A DNA stretch of 64,000 nucleotides from Streptomyces nodosus (GTDB lineage Bacteria > Actinomycetota > Actinomycetes > Streptomycetales > Streptomycetaceae): contig NZ_CP023747.1 of assembly GCF_008704995.1 (NCBI RefSeq), positions 5,676,001-5,740,000 on the forward strand, read 5' to 3'. Within the stretch, counting starts at the first letter, position 1, and every line of letters begins with the position of its first letter. Of the stretch, positions 35,228 through 43,231 are shown in pieces. The notes below the pieces were generated by a model that ran no database searches, was not told where the DNA came from, and was given only the letters and a program-made list of their open reading frames with translations. Both the position numbers and the translations under genes were made by a program.

Positions 35228-36544
35228 TCACGCTCCCGTCTTGACGAAGGTCGGCATGGTTTCCGGAGCAGGTCTGCACTGCTGAAGCAAGGTGACGTTG
35301 CGTGTGAACCACGACAGTTGCCTCTCAGGAGACAGCTTCGTCTCCCTGTCCACCACGGGCATGATCTGGGGGTCGGTGGCCAACTTCTGACTGGACTGGC
35401 TCTGGATCTCGTCGACGCCCATGCCTGCCTTGACCATGAGCCAGGCCGCGAGCGTGCCCGCATGGCCGCTTCGGACGTCGGACGTCTCGGGGCACGGCGG
35501 GATCGGTGGCAGCGCCGACGCCGCGATGCTTGCCTTCATGTCCACGTCGCCCATGTCCCGATAGAGGAACAGCCTCCATGTCCGCGTATCGATGTCGGCT
35601 GCCTCGGAGACGAACGCGAGTTCCTCCGGAGGCTCCAGGCCTGCGTCGACGAGGCGCGGCACGACCTCTTTCGCGGCAGCGGCCAGCGGCTCCAAGCTGT
35701 CCGCCGCCTCTACCGGGACGCAGATCCTGGGGGAACCGTCCGTGCACACGGGCGAGTCCGTGCGGGCGCGCGGCGGCGGGTCTCCATTCCAGTCACGCAC
35801 GGGCAGCACGGCTGAGACCGTGAACACGCTCAGGCAGACCAGGAATGCGGTGGCTGCGGCGCCGACGCGTACCACGCGGGGGCGACGCCACCGCGCGATC
35901 TCGGCACTGATCAGGACAGCGGCCAGGATGCCCGTGGCCAGCACCATCGGTACGACGAGCGCCACCGGGTTCATGGTGGTGGTGATGTCCCCGTAGGGGG
36001 CGTCGAGCCATCCGGTGAGTTCCCGCAGCCACATAGGGTCGACGATCGTGACGGGCATCACGAGGCACAGGTAGTCGACGACAAGAAGCAGTGGTGCGGC
36101 CAGAACGCGCGGCAGCAGCATGCCGAGCCCGTAGCCGAGGACGGTGTGGACGGTGATGAGGTATCCGGCCATGGCCAGCACGCCCGGGTGCGGCCAGTCA
36201 AATGCCGCGCCGGTCGCCAGGCGCACGGTCACCAGACAGACCACGACCGCCGCCACTCCGAGGAGTACCACGGGCCACAGCGCGCTGATCGCAATCGCGT
36301 ATCTGCCTCGCACGGGCGCCAGCCGATGGACCTCTGCCCTCCTCAGCCGTCCGGCTTCCCAGGCTGCGCAGGCCGCGCAAGCGGGGGCGTAAAAGGGAAG
36401 GGTGTGCCCGACCAGAGCAGTGTTGCCGGCCCAGTAGGCCGGTTCGTTCGCGGCCTCATGACTGCTGACCAGCCACACCCATCCGAAGACCAGAGGAGCG
36501 ACCCAGACGACGCTGGTGGTCCGCAGTGCTGTTGCTAAGCGCAT
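35228..36544 (-). CDS. ABC transporter membrane protein with extracytoplasmic C-terminal domain (locus 2)
   Basis: The 438-residue product has a membrane half (residues 1-240, for example VVWVAPLVFGWVWLVSS) and a polar C-terminal half starting near residue 265 with CTDGSPRICVPVEA. The counterpart in locus 1 has CTRTEPKICVWPEE at the same place, and both have a later hydrophobic AW(L)-x-x-(R/K) segment after a cysteine. The shared C-x4-P-x-ICV motif defines a family of two-part permeases. It overlaps the ATPase gene by 10 bases. Confidence 0.75.
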   Translation of the reverse strand: MRLATALRTTSVVWVAPLVFGWVWLVSSHEAANEPAYWAGNTALVGHTLPFYAPACAACAAWEAGRLRRAEVHRLAPVRGRYAIAISALWPVVLLGVAAVVVCLVTVRLATGAAFDWPHPGVLAMAGYLITVHTVLGYGLGMLLPRVLAAPLLLVVDYLCLVMPVTIVDPMWLRELTGWLDAPYGDITTTMNPVALVVPMVLATGILAAVLISAEIARWRRPRVVRVGAAATAFLVCLSVFTVSAVLPVRDWNGDPPPRARTDSPVCTDGSPRICVPVEAADSLEPLAAAAKEVVPRLVDAGLEPPEELAFVSEAADIDTRTWRLFLYRDMGDVDMKASIAASALPPIPPCPETSDVRSGHAGTLAAWLMVKAGMGVDEIQSQSSQKLATDPQIMPVVDRETKLSPERQLSWFTRNVTLLQQCRPAPETMPTFVKTGA

Positions 36545-37284
36545 GCGGCCGCCTCTTCCTCGACAGTGACGTAGTAGGCGGCTTCCGCGAGGCGACCCGG
36601 CGCGGTGCCGGGCGGGGCCAGGGCATGGAACTCGCGTACCGCACCCGCGAAGCGGACAGTCCCGCCGTTGAGTACGACCACGTGGTCGTAGGTGTCCTCC
36701 AGATCGGCGACGTCGTGAGTGGAGAGCAGTACATGTTGGTCGAGCCCGCCGAGGATCTCGTGGAAGACGCGTCGCTGGCGCGGGTCCATGCCGGCGGTCG
36801 GCTCGTCGAGCAGAAGGACTTCGGCCTCGTGCACCAGTGACTGCGCGACGCCGACCCGGCGCTGCTGTCCACCGGACATCCGGTGGACCTTCCGGTCGGC
36901 GAAGTCGGCGAGTTCCACCCGCTGGAGAGCGCCGTGAGAGGCGTCCCAGGCGTCTCGGCGATTCATGCCTTTCAGCCAGCCGACATAGGCGACCTGTTCG
37001 CGGGCGGTCAGTCGGGGAACCGACTCGATGTGCTGGGGCAGCCAGGCGATGCGCCGACGGAATTCGGCAAGGTCGCCCCGCCGGTCGGTCCTCCGCCCGC
37101 CGTGGACCACGGTGCCGGACTGCGGGCGTAGCACCGAAGCAGCCAGCGACAGGACCGTCGACTTGCCGGCGCCGTTGGGGCCGAGGAACACGGTCCGGCC
37201 GCGAGGGAAGGCGAAGGTGAAGTCCTCGATGACCGGACTGCGACGGCGATAGCCGAATGCGGCCGAGTGGAAGCCGATGGGCAT
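36535..37284 (-). CDS. ABC transporter ATP-binding protein (locus 2)
   Basis: The 249-residue ATPase has Walker A GPNGAGKST, signature MSGGQQRR, Walker B VLLLDEPTAGMD and H-loop STHD. ATG 37284 gives MPIGFHSAAF; the open frame further upstream is non-coding. It leads a three-gene operon of the same design as locus 1. A perfect hairpin lies 26 bases before the start, after a small candidate peptide gene. Confidence 0.88.
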   Translation of the reverse strand: MPIGFHSAAFGYRRRSPVIEDFTFAFPRGRTVFLGPNGAGKSTVLSLAASVLRPQSGTVVHGGRRTDRRGDLAEFRRRIAWLPQHIESVPRLTAREQVAYVGWLKGMNRRDAWDASHGALQRVELADFADRKVHRMSGGQQRRVGVAQSLVHEAEVLLLDEPTAGMDPRQRRVFHEILGGLDQHVLLSTHDVADLEDTYDHVVVLNGGTVRFAGAVREFHALAPPGTAPGRLAEAAYYVTVEEEAAACA

Positions 37285-37309
37285 GGTGCGTGCTCTCTGA
37301 CGGGGGAAA

Positions 37310-37332
37310 GCCCGCACCTGCTCGGTGCGGGC
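37310..37332 (-). terminator. Hairpin between small ORF and ABC operon (locus 2)
   Basis: GCCCGCACC and GGTGCGGGC form a perfect 9-bp stem with a five-base loop. It sits between the 61-codon ORF (ends 37406) and the ATPase start (37284), just as the 5151-5182 hairpin does in locus 1. It may attenuate transcription into the transporter. Confidence 0.6.
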
Positions 37333-37405
37333 GCTGACATACCTCAAATCACCACATATGGACGCGTGCCATGCTTGGCATCGGTCCGCTGCCGACAGCG
37401 TCCGG

Positions 37406-37591
37406 TCAGCTTTCCGTGGGACTGGCCTTGGTCGACTCGCTGCCAGAACCGTGGTCCGCGGTCCGGCAGCCGTAGAAGTCGACGATCGTCGGGGCTGACG
37501 CGGTGTCGGTCTTGCTGGGCTGGAAGCCGGGCCGCACGAGACCCGATCGGCCTCGCTGTCCGTCTCCGGAGTTCGGCCCGAAGGCGGACAC
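37406..37591 (-). CDS. Candidate 61-residue peptide precursor (locus 2)
   Basis: From GTG 37591 the frame encodes a small polar protein without a signal peptide: a Gly/Arg-rich first half and a second half rich in Ser, Thr and Asp with one cysteine (PTIVDFYGCRTADHGSG). It has no good ribosome site; AGGAG lies 38 bases upstream. It is included because its place, strand and the following hairpin match the secreted-protein gene of locus 1. It could be a peptide substrate of the transporter or a chance frame. Confidence 0.35.
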   Translation of the reverse strand: MSAFGPNSGDGQRGRSGLVRPGFQPSKTDTASAPTIVDFYGCRTADHGSGSESTKASPTES

Positions 37592-37639
37592 CCAAGGTTC
37601 ACATCTGATTCAGACCACAGATGAGAATCTCCTGTGGAC

Positions 37640-37656
37640 GTGATCCACTTGTGATC
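37640..37656. promoter_or_regulatory. Direct repeat GTGATC upstream of locus 2
   Basis: GTGATC occurs at 37640-37645 and 37651-37656, exactly one helical turn (11 bp) apart. Such spacing is typical of sites bound by response regulators in tandem. It lies about 50 bases upstream of the small ORF. The pattern is short and may be chance. Confidence 0.3.
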
Positions 37657-37825
37657 AACTCCAGGTCGAGAACGGTGTCTTCGACGAGGTCGGTGTGCCT
37701 GTCGCGTGATACGGCCGACCTCCGGGCGCTCATGCTCATCGGGGGCGCTGATCATCTGCCCGACACCTGCTGGTGGCAGACTTCCGATCGGCCGTACCGG
37801 CGCGAGGGGCGTCGGGGCCAGGGGG

Positions 37826-39043
37826 GTGTGGCCTGTGCGCGGGCGGGTGCATGACGTGGTGTGGGGGACGGTGCGGGTGGTGCTGGCCGTCGTGCTGCTG
37901 GGGGCGGCGTGGCAGCTGGCGCGGAACGCGGAGCACGATCGCTCTGCCGATCTCGACTTCTCACGCCTGGAGATACACGACGCCCGGGGGCGGGACACGG
38001 GCAGTCTGAAGGTGTGCGGGGACCGGTACCCGGAGCCGTTCTGCCTGCGGGCGGAGCATGTGGCGGTGGGCGATGTACAGCTGAGGCTGAACAAGAAGAC
38101 CGGGGCCCGCTACCGGTTCGAGTTCCGCCGGTCCGGCGGGCGCACCCTGGCCCTCAGCCTGGACATCGACCATGACGACCAGAAGCTCGTCGAAGCCGCC
38201 GACGGGCACGGCAAGGCAACCCTGTACTGGTGGCGTGATTCGGTACGGCTGCTGGAGGTGTCGGCGGGCGGTGAACGGCGGACGCTGCGCACGGCGCACC
38301 ACCCGGGCTGGGAGTCCGTGGTGCCCGCCGCATGCGGGGCGGTCCTCGCCGGGCTGGGTGCGGCGTGCCTGTGGGCGGGGCTGTGGCGGATCGTGCGCGG
38401 GGGCGTGTCCCGGTTGAACTGGCCGTGGCAGACGACGGTGCCAGGGGTGACCTTCACTCTGGCAGGTCTGGGCGGGGCGCTCGGCGCGATGTTCGTCGTG
38501 CATGCGCCCTGGACGATGGCGTGGACCGCGGGTGTCGTGGGTGCGGTGAGCGCGGTGGGCATGGCCCGTTGGGCGTACCGGCTGGTGCGGCGCAGGCTGC
38601 CGGCACTCGAGCGGATGGAGCCCGTCGCGTCGGTGGACGAGCGCCGCTTCCTGGGCACCGTGTGGGGACCGGGCCCATGGCAGACGCTGTCCACGGGGTG
38701 GCTGCGGACCGGCCCGCGGGGACTGGCCGTCGTACCCGGACCGGCGACGGGGACCGGCACCTTCGGGGTGCGGCCTTTCCCCGGGGCTCTGTGTCTGGCC
38801 CGGGTGCGGCTACCGCACCGGGATGACCCGCTGCGGCTGAGGCTCGGCCGGTATCTGCGGACGGGCGGGGCGGAGAAGCCGCAATCCGTGGTCATCGCCG
38901 AGTGCGAGGCCCTGGACGGACCGGTGCCCGGTGCGCGTGTACTGATCGGCGCGGGCAGCGAGGATCTGCCCTATGTGCTCGGCGCACTGACTGCTGCCAC
39001 GCCGACCCCGCCTTCCTCGGGAAGCATCCAACGGGGATCCTGA
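37826..39043 (+). CDS. Membrane protein of unknown function
   Basis: The product of about 405 residues has one N-terminal membrane segment (VVWGTVRVVLAVVLLGAAWQ), an extracytoplasmic part of some 110 residues with two cysteines (KVCGDRYPEPFCLRAEHV), then three or more segments from about residue 155 (WESVVPAACGAVLAGLGAAC, TTVPGVTFTLAGLGGALG, TAGVVGAVSAVGMARW) and a cytoplasmic C-terminal domain. GTG 37826 is chosen after a G-rich possible ribosome site; GTG 37835 and 37847 are alternatives. I recognise no family. Confidence 0.65.
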   Translation: MWPVRGRVHDVVWGTVRVVLAVVLLGAAWQLARNAEHDRSADLDFSRLEIHDARGRDTGSLKVCGDRYPEPFCLRAEHVAVGDVQLRLNKKTGARYRFEFRRSGGRTLALSLDIDHDDQKLVEAADGHGKATLYWWRDSVRLLEVSAGGERRTLRTAHHPGWESVVPAACGAVLAGLGAACLWAGLWRIVRGGVSRLNWPWQTTVPGVTFTLAGLGGALGAMFVVHAPWTMAWTAGVVGAVSAVGMARWAYRLVRRRLPALERMEPVASVDERRFLGTVWGPGPWQTLSTGWLRTGPRGLAVVPGPATGTGTFGVRPFPGALCLARVRLPHRDDPLRLRLGRYLRTGGAEKPQSVVIAECEALDGPVPGARVLIGAGSEDLPYVLGALTAATPTPPSSGSIQRGS

Positions 39044-39065
39044 CCTGCGACTTTGTTCCGGCGCC

Positions 39066-39698
39066 TCAGGTGCGGACGGCCGCAAACGCGGCATCGACCA
39101 GATGCGTCAGAGGCTGGCTGCCCTCCACCTCGGTCCACACCGTCGCTCCGACGTCGAGGCAGGTCAAGGCCGCTGAGACCAGCGCACGCGACTGAAGTGC
39201 GCGAAGCTGCTCGGGGCCGGGCAGACGGTTCTCGATGTGGGGGACCAGCATCTGCTGCCAGCGCAGTTGCTTGTCGAGCATGGCGGTGCGAAGTGAGGGG
39301 GTGTTGGCGAGCATCGTCGCCCGGCGCAGCCCGAGCTCGTCACCTTCCATGGACTCGACGCACACCTGCAGGGCGTGCCGCAGCGCGTTCCACGGGTCCT
39401 CATCAGCAGGCCGGCGCGCGAGCGCTGCGGCGACATCGGCGCCGAGTTCGATGAGCCCGCCGATGACAAGGTCTTCCTTGGTGTCGAAGTACCTGAACAG
39501 GGTCCTGCCGGCCATTCCGACCGCGGCCCCGATCTGCTTGACCGTCGTCTCCTCGTAGCCCTCGGCCAAGAAGAGCTCCATCGCCGTCGCGGCAATCTCG
39601 GCCCGGACGGCCCGTCGGGCGACGTCGCGCATTCCGCTGCCTTCCAGCTTGGTAGCTGCATCCACCATTTCGTCATCATAGCCTGCCAGTTTTGTCAT
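39066..39698 (-). CDS. TetR-family regulator
   Basis: The 210-residue protein has a TetR HTH (AIAATAMELFLAEGYEE-like: EIAATAMELFLAEGYEETTV, AAVGMAGRTLFRYFDTKEDL) and a helical C-terminal domain. It is divergent from the VOC gene at 39883, and two related 15-bp sites lie in and near the promoter. One site overlaps ATG 39698, so a start at ATG 39668 (200 residues, leaving the site untranslated) is plausible. It probably controls the VOC-SDR operon and itself. Confidence 0.85.
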   Translation of the reverse strand: MTKLAGYDDEMVDAATKLEGSGMRDVARRAVRAEIAATAMELFLAEGYEETTVKQIGAAVGMAGRTLFRYFDTKEDLVIGGLIELGADVAAALARRPADEDPWNALRHALQVCVESMEGDELGLRRATMLANTPSLRTAMLDKQLRWQQMLVPHIENRLPGPEQLRALQSRALVSAALTCLDVGATVWTEVEGSQPLTHLVDAAFAAVRT

Positions 39699-39707
39699 CG
39701 AGTGTCA
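39693..39707. promoter_or_regulatory. TetR-type site, copy 1
   Basis: On the minus strand this reads TGACACTCGATGACA, 13 of 15 identical to the perfect palindrome at 39796-39810. It overlaps the upstream start codon of the TetR gene, fitting autoregulation. Confidence 0.5.
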
Positions 39708-39795
39708 GTTTCTGGGGGTGCGGGTGCGGGGTGCGGGTGCGTTGCGGGTCGGGTGCCCTTGTTCGGAGTCGGAAGCCGTCTCTCGTTGACTTACT

Positions 39796-39810
39796 TGTCA
39801 CTCGGTGACA
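39796..39810. promoter_or_regulatory. TetR-type site, copy 2 (perfect palindrome)
   Basis: TGTCAC-TCG-GTGACA is a perfect 15-bp palindrome about 75 bases before the VOC gene start, with TTGACTT just upstream as a possible -35. It is the likely operator for the divergent TetR protein. Confidence 0.6.
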
Positions 39811-39882
39811 GATGTGTCTATGGTTGACGAGTGGGGAGTGCCGCGGTCTTCGTTCGGCGCCCCTGGACGAGAGGAGAGAGTG

Positions 39883-40647
39883 GTGGACATCGCTGTTCCT
39901 GTTCATGAGGACGGCACACCGGCGTGGGTGGAGCTGACCACGCCCGACGCCGAGACCAGTACACGCTTCTACGGGGAGCTTTTCGGCTGGAGCTTCGACG
40001 GCGCGTTCGGAGGGCAGCCGCAGTCGCAGCTCGCCGTGGATCGCGGGCGTCCGTCCGCCGTCGTGACCACCGTTCCCGGCGCCGAGCGAGGCGGATGGAC
40101 TGTGTACGTCAACGTGGCCGACGCCGACAAAGCGCTGGAGAAGGTCGTGGCGGCCGGCGGGAGCGTGTCGGCGGAACTGCGCACGCTGGGCTCCGCCGGA
40201 CGCTCTGCCGTTCTCGCCGACCATGCCGGAACCCGGTTCGGTATCTGGGAGGCCGACGGGCACCACGGCTCCGGTGTGGTCGGCGAGCCCGGCGCCTTCC
40301 ACGGGGGTGAGCTGATCACCGACGACGTCGAGGCATCCGCGGCGTTCTACGCGCAGGTCTTCAGCTGGAACCTCGGCAAGCCCTATGGCCCGTTGGGCCG
40401 CAGGGACTGGCGCCTCGGCGGCCGTACCGTCTCGGTGCTTCTGCCGCGGCCCCCGGCCATGTCCGCCGAGATCCCGCCGTACTGGGACGTGTACTTCACC
40501 GTCGGCGACGCCGAGCGGGCCGTGGAGGCCGCCGTCCGGCTCGGCGCCACGGTGCTGATGCCGTCCACCGGGATCGAGCACGGCACGATCGCGGTTCTCA
40601 GCGACCCCACGGGCGCGGTCTTCACCGTCGTTGCCGCCAGCCACTGA
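39883..40647 (+). CDS. VOC-family protein (two glyoxalase-like domains)
   Basis: The 254-residue product has two VOC modules (VELTTPDAETSTRFYGELFG and ELITDDVEASAAFYAQVFSW), each ending in D-P-T/H-A-G-like strands (LADHAGTRFGIWE, LSDPTGAVFTVV). The pattern resembles Streptomyces hydroxylacyl-CSA-like proteins of unknown substrate. GTG 39883 has GAGGAG 6 bases upstream. It is followed after 27 bases by an SDR gene, so the two probably act together. Confidence 0.82.
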   Translation: MDIAVPVHEDGTPAWVELTTPDAETSTRFYGELFGWSFDGAFGGQPQSQLAVDRGRPSAVVTTVPGAERGGWTVYVNVADADKALEKVVAAGGSVSAELRTLGSAGRSAVLADHAGTRFGIWEADGHHGSGVVGEPGAFHGGELITDDVEASAAFYAQVFSWNLGKPYGPLGRRDWRLGGRTVSVLLPRPPAMSAEIPPYWDVYFTVGDAERAVEAAVRLGATVLMPSTGIEHGTIAVLSDPTGAVFTVVAASH

Positions 40648-40674
40648 TCACTTCACCGCACCAAGGAGGACACC

Positions 40675-41421
40675 ATGTCCGTCAACGGCAAGACAGGAAT
40701 CGTCACCGGCGCAGGCTCCGGGCTCGGCGAGGTCGGAGCCAAGCGACTGGCCCGCGAGGGTGCCAAGCTAGTCGTGGCCGACCGTTACCTCGACCGTGTC
40801 GAACGGGTGGCCGAGGAGATCAACGCGGCCGGGGGTCAGGCGACACCCCTGGCCGCGGACGTCACGAACTTCGAGGACGCCCAGCGGCTGGTGGACACGG
40901 CCGTGGCCGCCTACGGCGGTCTCGACATCGCGTTCAACAACGCCGGCGTCACTCCGCGGCTGGTCACCGTGCACGAGATCGACAACCAGGACTGGCTCGA
41001 CGTCGTCAACGTCAACCTGACCGGCGTCTTCCACTGCATGAAGGCCGAACTGGCTTACTTCGTGGAGCACGGCGGCGGCGCGATCGTCAATATGGCCTCG
41101 ACCGCAGGCGTGATGGCGCACCCCCTGCGCGCGGCCTACTCGGCGTCCAAACACGGCGTCGTCGGCCTCACGCGCAGCTCCGCGGTCGAGTACGCGCAGC
41201 GAGGCGTGCGCATCAATGCGGTCGCCCCCGGGCCGATCGACTCGGTGTCTGCCTCGGGTCTGCCGACCGAGGTGCGCGCGAGCCTGGCGGCCAAGACCGC
41301 GATGAACCGGATGGGCCAGGCCGACGAGGTCGCCGCCCTCGTCAACTTCCTGCTCTCCGACCAGGCGCCGTTCATCACCGGCTCGGTCTACGAGATCAAC
41401 GGCGGACAGACCCAGCTCTAG
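40675..41421 (+). CDS. SDR-family oxidoreductase (classical, NAD(P)-dependent)
   Basis: The 248-residue enzyme has the cofactor motif TGAGSGLGEVGAK, the NNAG motif (AFNNAGV), catalytic Ser in MASTAGV and YSASKHG (Tyr-x-x-x-Lys). AAGGAGG lies at ideal spacing before ATG 40675. It should oxidise or reduce an alcohol/ketone; the substrate is not evident. Likely co-transcribed with the VOC gene under the TetR regulator. Confidence 0.9.
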   Translation: MSVNGKTGIVTGAGSGLGEVGAKRLAREGAKLVVADRYLDRVERVAEEINAAGGQATPLAADVTNFEDAQRLVDTAVAAYGGLDIAFNNAGVTPRLVTVHEIDNQDWLDVVNVNLTGVFHCMKAELAYFVEHGGGAIVNMASTAGVMAHPLRAAYSASKHGVVGLTRSSAVEYAQRGVRINAVAPGPIDSVSASGLPTEVRASLAAKTAMNRMGQADEVAALVNFLLSDQAPFITGSVYEINGGQTQL

Positions 41422-41430
41422 GGCGCCGGT

Positions 41431-41450
41431 CTGCCGTGGTGCTGCGGCAG
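41431..41450. terminator. Hairpin between convergent SDR and MarR genes
   Basis: CTGCCG and CGGCAG pair around an eight-base loop, 9 bases after the SDR stop and 13 before the end of the convergent MarR gene. Confidence 0.5.
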
Positions 41451-41462
41451 GCGGGCCGCGGT

Positions 41463-41918
41463 TCAGTCCGTGCCGGTGGCCGCCGTGTCGACGGCGGTGA
41501 GCAATGTCTCCAGTTCGGCCAGCCGACGGGGGTCCAGCGAGCCGAAGAGTCGCTGGAGTATCTGCTCCCCGGCCTGCTCTCCCGCTGTCAGGGCCGTCTG
41601 ACCGGCGTCGGTCAACGACACGGTCTTGCGGCGCTGGTCCGTGGGATCGGTGGTGCGGGTGACGAGGTGAAGTCGTTCCAGGGCCTGCAGCGCCTGGGTG
41701 ATGGAGCGCGGGGCCTGGCCGAGCGCCTCGGCGAGCTCCGCCTGGTGCAGGGCGCCGCGCTCGGCCAGCACCCGGAGCATCTTGGTGCGGGACAGCGACA
41801 ACCCGGCCCCGGCCATGTGCTGGTCGACCGTCTCGCGTACCTGGTGGGCGACGGACAGGAAACGCAGCCCCACCTGGGCCGGGTCGAGGTCCGTGCGCCC
41901 TGCTTCGTGCTCGCTCAT
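41463..41918 (-). CDS. MarR-family regulator
   Basis: The 151-residue protein has the MarR winged helix: LRVLAERGALHQAELAEALG, then RSITQALQALERLHLVTR and the wing DPTDQRRKTVSLTDAG. It is divergent from the SDR gene at 41977 with a 12-bp palindrome between, so it likely represses that gene and itself. Confidence 0.9.
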   Translation of the reverse strand: MSEHEAGRTDLDPAQVGLRFLSVAHQVRETVDQHMAGAGLSLSRTKMLRVLAERGALHQAELAEALGQAPRSITQALQALERLHLVTRTTDPTDQRRKTVSLTDAGQTALTAGEQAGEQILQRLFGSLDPRRLAELETLLTAVDTAATGTD

Positions 41919-41948
41919 GTCGTCGGGTATCCTCGCACAACATAACCA

Positions 41949-41960
41949 TGAGGTACCTCA
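41949..41960. promoter_or_regulatory. Palindrome TGAGGTACCTCA, probable MarR operator
   Basis: A perfect 12-bp palindrome lies in the 58-base gap between the divergent MarR and SDR genes, 17 bases before the SDR start. Confidence 0.6.
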
Positions 41961-41976
41961 CGAATGGATGTGGCCG

Positions 41977-42864
41977 ATGAGTCGCCCTGTCGCAGTGATC
42001 ACCGGCGCCACCTCGGGGCTGGGCCGGATCGCCGCCATCGAACTGGCGCACCGCGGGTACCGGCTCGGCGTCGTGGCGCGGTCCCGGGCCAAGGCCGATG
42101 CGCTGCTCGGTGAGCTGAGGAGTGTGGCCGGCGAGGCGGAGGTCGATGTCTTCCACGCGGACCTCGGGGTGATGGCCCAGGCTCGTCGGGCGGGTGAGGA
42201 GATCGCCGCGCGATATCCGCGTCTCGATGTGCTGGTCAACAACGCCGGTCTGCATGCGTTCTCCCAGCGCGTCACGACCGAGGGGCTGGCGGAGATGACC
42301 GCGGTCAACTACCTCGGTCCGTTCGTGCTGACCAGGGCTCTGCTGGAGACTCCGAGACCTTCGGGGGTTCTGCGGGCGTCCGGCCCGGCGCGCATCGTCA
42401 ATGTCGCCTCCGAGGCCGCCCGGCAGGCCGGGACCATCTCGCCGAAGACGGATCTGCACCGCGCCGACGCCTATACGAGGCGTGAGTCGATGGCGCTGTA
42501 CGGCCGGACCAAGCTGATGACCATCATGTGGACCCAGGAACTGGCCCGGCGCCTTGATCCCGCGGAGACCACGGTGAACTGCTGCGACCCGGGCTTCAAC
42601 GCCACCGGCCTCGGACGGGACTTGCCGGGCTCCGCCGTGCTGCAGCGCGTACTGAACACCCTCGGGGTGGGTGACCCCCGCAAGGGTGCGGGGATCATCG
42701 TCCGGCTGGCGACCGATCCGGTGTTCGCGCACAACAGCGGCGGTTATTTCTCCGTACGCGACGCCAGGCCCCTGGAGTGCCCCGAGCCCGGCCGTGACGA
42801 GAGTGTGCAACGCGAGTTGTGGGCGGAGACGGTGGCGTTGCTCGACGGCCTCGGCAGTTCGTGA
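41977..42864 (+). CDS. SDR-family oxidoreductase (retinol-dehydrogenase/short-chain type)
   Basis: The 295-residue product has TGATSGLGRIAA (cofactor site), LVNNAGLHA, VNVASEA and YGRTKLM (Tyr-x-x-x-Lys). Such longer SDRs often act on lipophilic or xenobiotic carbonyls. ATG 41977 gives MSRPVAVITG; ATG 41968 in the same frame is an alternative, and neither has a strong ribosome site. Control by the divergent MarR protein is inferred from the palindrome. Confidence 0.88.
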   Translation: MSRPVAVITGATSGLGRIAAIELAHRGYRLGVVARSRAKADALLGELRSVAGEAEVDVFHADLGVMAQARRAGEEIAARYPRLDVLVNNAGLHAFSQRVTTEGLAEMTAVNYLGPFVLTRALLETPRPSGVLRASGPARIVNVASEAARQAGTISPKTDLHRADAYTRRESMALYGRTKLMTIMWTQELARRLDPAETTVNCCDPGFNATGLGRDLPGSAVLQRVLNTLGVGDPRKGAGIIVRLATDPVFAHNSGGYFSVRDARPLECPEPGRDESVQRELWAETVALLDGLGSS

Positions 42865-43159
42865 ACGGGAGTTCGTGAAGCGGATGTCGTGAACCGGCCG
42901 TTGGCCGGAAATGGGCTGGGGCTGCGGCCCGGGACCGGTTGCGCGGTCGAGTTGAGCGGGCTCGGGATCTGAACCTCGGGGCGGGTGGGCAGCCCTGGGC
43001 CCCGACATGAGCTGCCCAGTTCACGACCGTGTGACGCGCGTTGCGTGGGGCGGGGCTCGGGTGGTGCGCCCGCTTCGGGGTGGTGGGCGCCCGGTCACGG
43101 ATCCTGTCCGCAGCCTTGTCAGGGACATGAATCGCTTCCTATAGTCCCGTTCCAACCGA
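42865..43159. other. Intergenic stretch before the cellulase genes
   Basis: No gene is supported. A short stem CCGGCC-GTT-GGCCGG at 42894-42908 may terminate the SDR transcript. TTGTCAGG near 43115 with CTATAGT near 43139 could be the -35 and -10 of the endoglucanase promoter. Confidence 0.45.
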
Positions 43160-43173
43160 TGGGAGCGCTCCCA
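43160..43173. promoter_or_regulatory. CebR box (perfect)
   Basis: TGGGAGCGCTCCCA is exactly the 14-bp palindrome known to be bound by the cellobiose/cellotriose-responsive LacI-family repressor CebR in Streptomyces. It lies 58 bases before the endoglucanase start. Confidence 0.92.
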
Positions 43174-43186
43174 TGAACGCGCGGGA

Positions 43187-43200
43187 GGGAGCGCTCCTCT
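43187..43200. promoter_or_regulatory. Second, degenerate CebR box
   Basis: AGGGAGCGCTCCTC matches 11 of 14 positions of the CebR consensus, keeping the GGGAGCGCTCC core. It starts 27 bp after the first box and lies 31 bases before the endoglucanase start. Confidence 0.5.
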
Positions 43201-43231
43201 TTCCGACGTCGCTCTCCCGAAGAGGCCCCCC

